Part shown: one piece after another, positions 22,086-24,037 of the stretch
Numbering within the stretch: position 1 is the stretch's first letter
Layout of the letters: each line of letters opens with the position of its first letter
Origin: Alphaproteobacteria bacterium
Lineage (GTDB): Bacteria > Pseudomonadota > Alphaproteobacteria > Paracaedibacterales > CAIULA01
Length of the DNA: 24,037 nucleotides
Assembly: GCA_019751935.1 (NCBI GenBank)
Contig: JAIEMR010000033.1
Coordinates: 1-24,037 of the forward strand
Reading direction: 5' to 3'
Position numbers and translations under genes: made by a program
Notes under the pieces: generated by a model
What the model saw: only the letters and a program-made list of their open reading frames with translations
Told to the model about the DNA's origin: nothing
The model's database searches: none

Positions 22086-24037
22086 ATGAAAAAATATATT
22101 GTTCTTTTGCTTATCAGTAGCTGGTTTATGGTGAGAGCTGAACCAGTCCTATATATAACAAGCACAGATTCCGATACTGTAGTTAAGGTTGATGCAGGAA
22201 AAAAAATCATTGTTGAAAACCCCATTTCTGTGGGGTCCAGGCCTCGTGCGATTGCAATTAGCCCTGATGGAGCGTTTGCCTATGTTGCAAATAGCTATGA
22301 TAACACCCTCTCAGTTGTAAATTTAAAGTCTGGAAAAGAGGATATCCGCCCCATTAAAGTGGGTAAAATTCCGTGGGCTGTTTCTGTAACGCCAGATGGC
22401 AAATATGCTTTAGTTGCAAACTTGGGTGATCATTCTGTTTCTATTGTTGACCTATTGACGCGGACTTTAGTGTGCCGAGATATTCGAGTTGGATCTCATC
22501 CTTGGTCAATTATGACGACACCGGATAGCAAGTTTGCATACGTTACAAACTATAGTGATTCTTCAGTTTCGATTATTGATATTAAAAAGAGAGCAGTGAT
22601 GGGGGCGCCCATTGCTGTGGGCAATTTACCTCGTTCAATTGATATTGCTTCAAATGGCCGTTTTGCTTGTGTTGCAAATTTTAATTCTGGAACAATTTCA
22701 ATTATCGATCTTCAGAACAATCTTCATAAAGTTGAAAAAGTATCAGTTTGTGAGCATCCTCTGTCAGTTGCAATAAGTCCAGATTGTAAAGCATGTTATG
22801 TCATCAGCCGCGATAATTCCGATGTTGTTGTTGTCAATATCGAATCTCGTTCCATTGTGAATCACATATCTGGAAAGGGCACGAATAGTTCAGAGATTAT
22901 CATTAATCCTGATGGACACGAGGCCTATATTACAAAAATGAATGATGATCTTGTCTCTATTATTGATTTAGACAGGCAGGTCTTTTTAGAAGATTCAATC
23001 AGCATCCCTTCAGGACCAAAAGGGATTGCTCTTCTTCCTAATTCAAAAAACAAAGGAATACTAGGATGGTTATCTTATTATTTCCATCAAATGGTAGTGC
23101 ATCTAAGTAGTATGAGTGATAAAGAGCCTCATGAAAATGAGATTAATAAAGAGAGTGAAAGTTTGCGGGTTAGTGCAATAGCACTTTTGTTTTCGAATGA
23201 TGGCAAGTACGCTTACATTTTGGATGGGGTTAATAGTAGCTTTAATGTGTTAGATCTAAATACACAAAAAACGATTGAAAAAATAAAAATATCTGGATCC
23301 TTGAAGGGGGTCACCCTTACTTCTGACGGAAAATATGCTTACGTAACCAGAAAAAATATAGATTCTGTGACGCGTTTAGATTTACAAACCTATCAAGTCT
23401 CAAGCACATCTTTTAATGTAGGGCTGAGGCCTCGTGCGATTGCCTTAGACTCCAAAGAACAACATGCATATGTTGTAAACTCTTATGAGGGAACGGTTTC
23501 CGTTTTGGATTTATTAAACAATAAAGTGGAGGGAGCTATTCCCGTTGGGCGCATTCCTATAGATGTTATTGTTGTAGATAATTATGCCTATGTTTCTAGT
23601 TTTACAGATAATTTGGTGTCAGTCATTGATCTTTCTGAGAGGCGTGCGATTAAAACCTTGAAAGTTGGTTCTCAACCTGGCCCTATGGCTTTGTCTCCCG
23701 ATAAAAAAAGGATTTACGTGGTGAATAGAGGGGATTTAAGCGTATCTGTGATTGACACTAAAACTGAAGCAGTTGTTGGAGAGCCTATACTTGTTGGCTT
23801 TTCCCCGAGACGTTTGGCTGTATCTCCAGATAATCGCTATCTTTATATTGTGAATTACAATGATAATAACGTGACTGTTGTTGACGTGGCCTCAAATAAA
23901 GCGCTTGAAAAAAGGATAAATGTGAGCAAAAATCCTTTTGCAATTGCTATGGCGGGAGATAATAAGCACGTATATGTTGCGAGTCGTCAAGACGGAAGTA
24001 TATCGAAAATAAACTTAGCGACTCACGAAGTTGCTTT
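22086..24037 (+). CDS. Secreted YVTN-type double beta-propeller protein, 3' end outside window
   Basis: The frame is open for 650 codons to the window edge. A signal peptide (MKKYIVLLLISSWFMVRA, probable cut before EP) shows export to periplasm or surface. After it come repeats of about 43 residues with the YVTN-family pattern, for example AYVANSYDNTLSVVNL, AYVTNYSDSSVSIIDI, AYVVNSYEGTVSVLDL and YIVNYNDNNVTVVDV, each followed by a turn such as VGxxPxxIAxSPDG. I count seven to about residue 318, a ~54-residue linker (319-372, with GILGWLSYYFHQMVVHL), then seven more to the edge. That fits two seven-bladed propellers. AAGGG just before the ATG is the ribosome binding site. Such proteins often bind proteins or surface polymers; no catalytic residues are visible. 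Confidence 0.85.
   Translation, partial: MKKYIVLLLISSWFMVRAEPVLYITSTDSDTVVKVDAGKKIIVENPISVGSRPRAIAISPDGAFAYVANSYDNTLSVVNLKSGKEDIRPIKVGKIPWAVSVTPDGKYALVANLGDHSVSIVDLLTRTLVCRDIRVGSHPWSIMTTPDSKFAYVTNYSDSSVSIIDIKKRAVMGAPIAVGNLPRSIDIASNGRFACVANFNSGTISIIDLQNNLHKVEKVSVCEHPLSVAISPDCKACYVISRDNSDVVVVNIESRSIVNHISGKGTNSSEIIINPDGHEAYITKMNDDLVSIIDLDRQVFLEDSISIPSGPKGIALLPNSKNKGILGWLSYYFHQMVVHLSSMSDKEPHENEINKESESLRVSAIALLFSNDGKYAYILDGVNSSFNVLDLNTQKTIEKIKISGSLKGVTLTSDGKYAYVTRKNIDSVTRLDLQTYQVSSTSFNVGLRPRAIALDSKEQHAYVVNSYEGTVSVLDLLNNKVEGAIPVGRIPIDVIVVDNYAYVSSFTDNLVSVIDLSERRAIKTLKVGSQPGPMALSPDKKRIYVVNRGDLSVSVIDTKTEAVVGEPILVGFSPRRLAVSPDNRYLYIVNYNDNNVTVVDVASNKALEKRINVSKNPFAIAMAGDNKHVYVASRQDGSISKINLATHEVA

Overview
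The window is AT-rich, densely coded bacterial DNA. It most resembles an intracellular-type alphaproteobacterium of the Holosporales/Rickettsiales kind. This placement is inference from three things: two tandem major-facilitator carriers of the proline/betaine-like type that I associate with Rickettsiales, a ribosomal protein S9 with an alphaproteobacterial-style N-terminal extension, and short palindromic repeats next to genes. No rRNA or protein marker settles it to genus.

Layout, left to right. Positions 1-1602 (minus) hold the split glycine decarboxylase genes gcvPA and gcvPB, the latter cut by the window edge. Positions 1960-3099 (plus) hold a BrnQ-type branched-chain amino acid carrier that stops right at a roughly 128-bp inverted-repeat element. 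Two unknown secreted proteins follow (3330-3863 and 3962-4753), the second built from two tandem copies of one module. RNase R is at 4817-6886 (minus). An AlaX-like tRNA editing protein (7067-7714) and two paralogous MFS transporters (7896-10547) are on plus. A REP-like palindromic repeat (10575-10710) separates these from hldE, for LPS heptose synthesis, and from a Schlafen AlbA_2/RecG-C-type regulator, both on minus (10765-13940). That regulator is preceded by a near-perfect 34-bp duplication that overlaps a promoter predicted to give a leaderless mRNA.

Next come rplM-rpsI (14160-15148, minus), divergent from xerC plus a DUF374 lipid acyltransferase (15379-16983), then a 77-residue His-rich protein, fumC, and a convergent DUF2971-like gene that lies just behind a tRNA-Glu(CUC). 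Positions 19678-20186 contain no protein gene but hold a very GC-rich segment that can close on itself, which I read as a structured RNA. The right end carries a membrane protein with a faint ZIP-like motif, a lipoprotein, a 33-codon gene with a strong ribosome binding site, and a large secreted YVTN beta-propeller protein cut by the window end, with fourteen visible repeats arranged as 7 + linker + 7.

The genes are mostly housekeeping: glycine breakdown, TCA cycle, translation, RNA decay, chromosome dimer resolution and envelope LPS/lipid synthesis. Importers and secreted proteins of a host-dependent lifestyle are mixed in. I see no CRISPR array, no transposase and no prophage. The most unusual items are the duplicated promoter/operator before the AlbA_2 gene, the GC-rich RNA candidate, the 33-codon gene, and the dyad-rich divergent intergenic region before the propeller gene.
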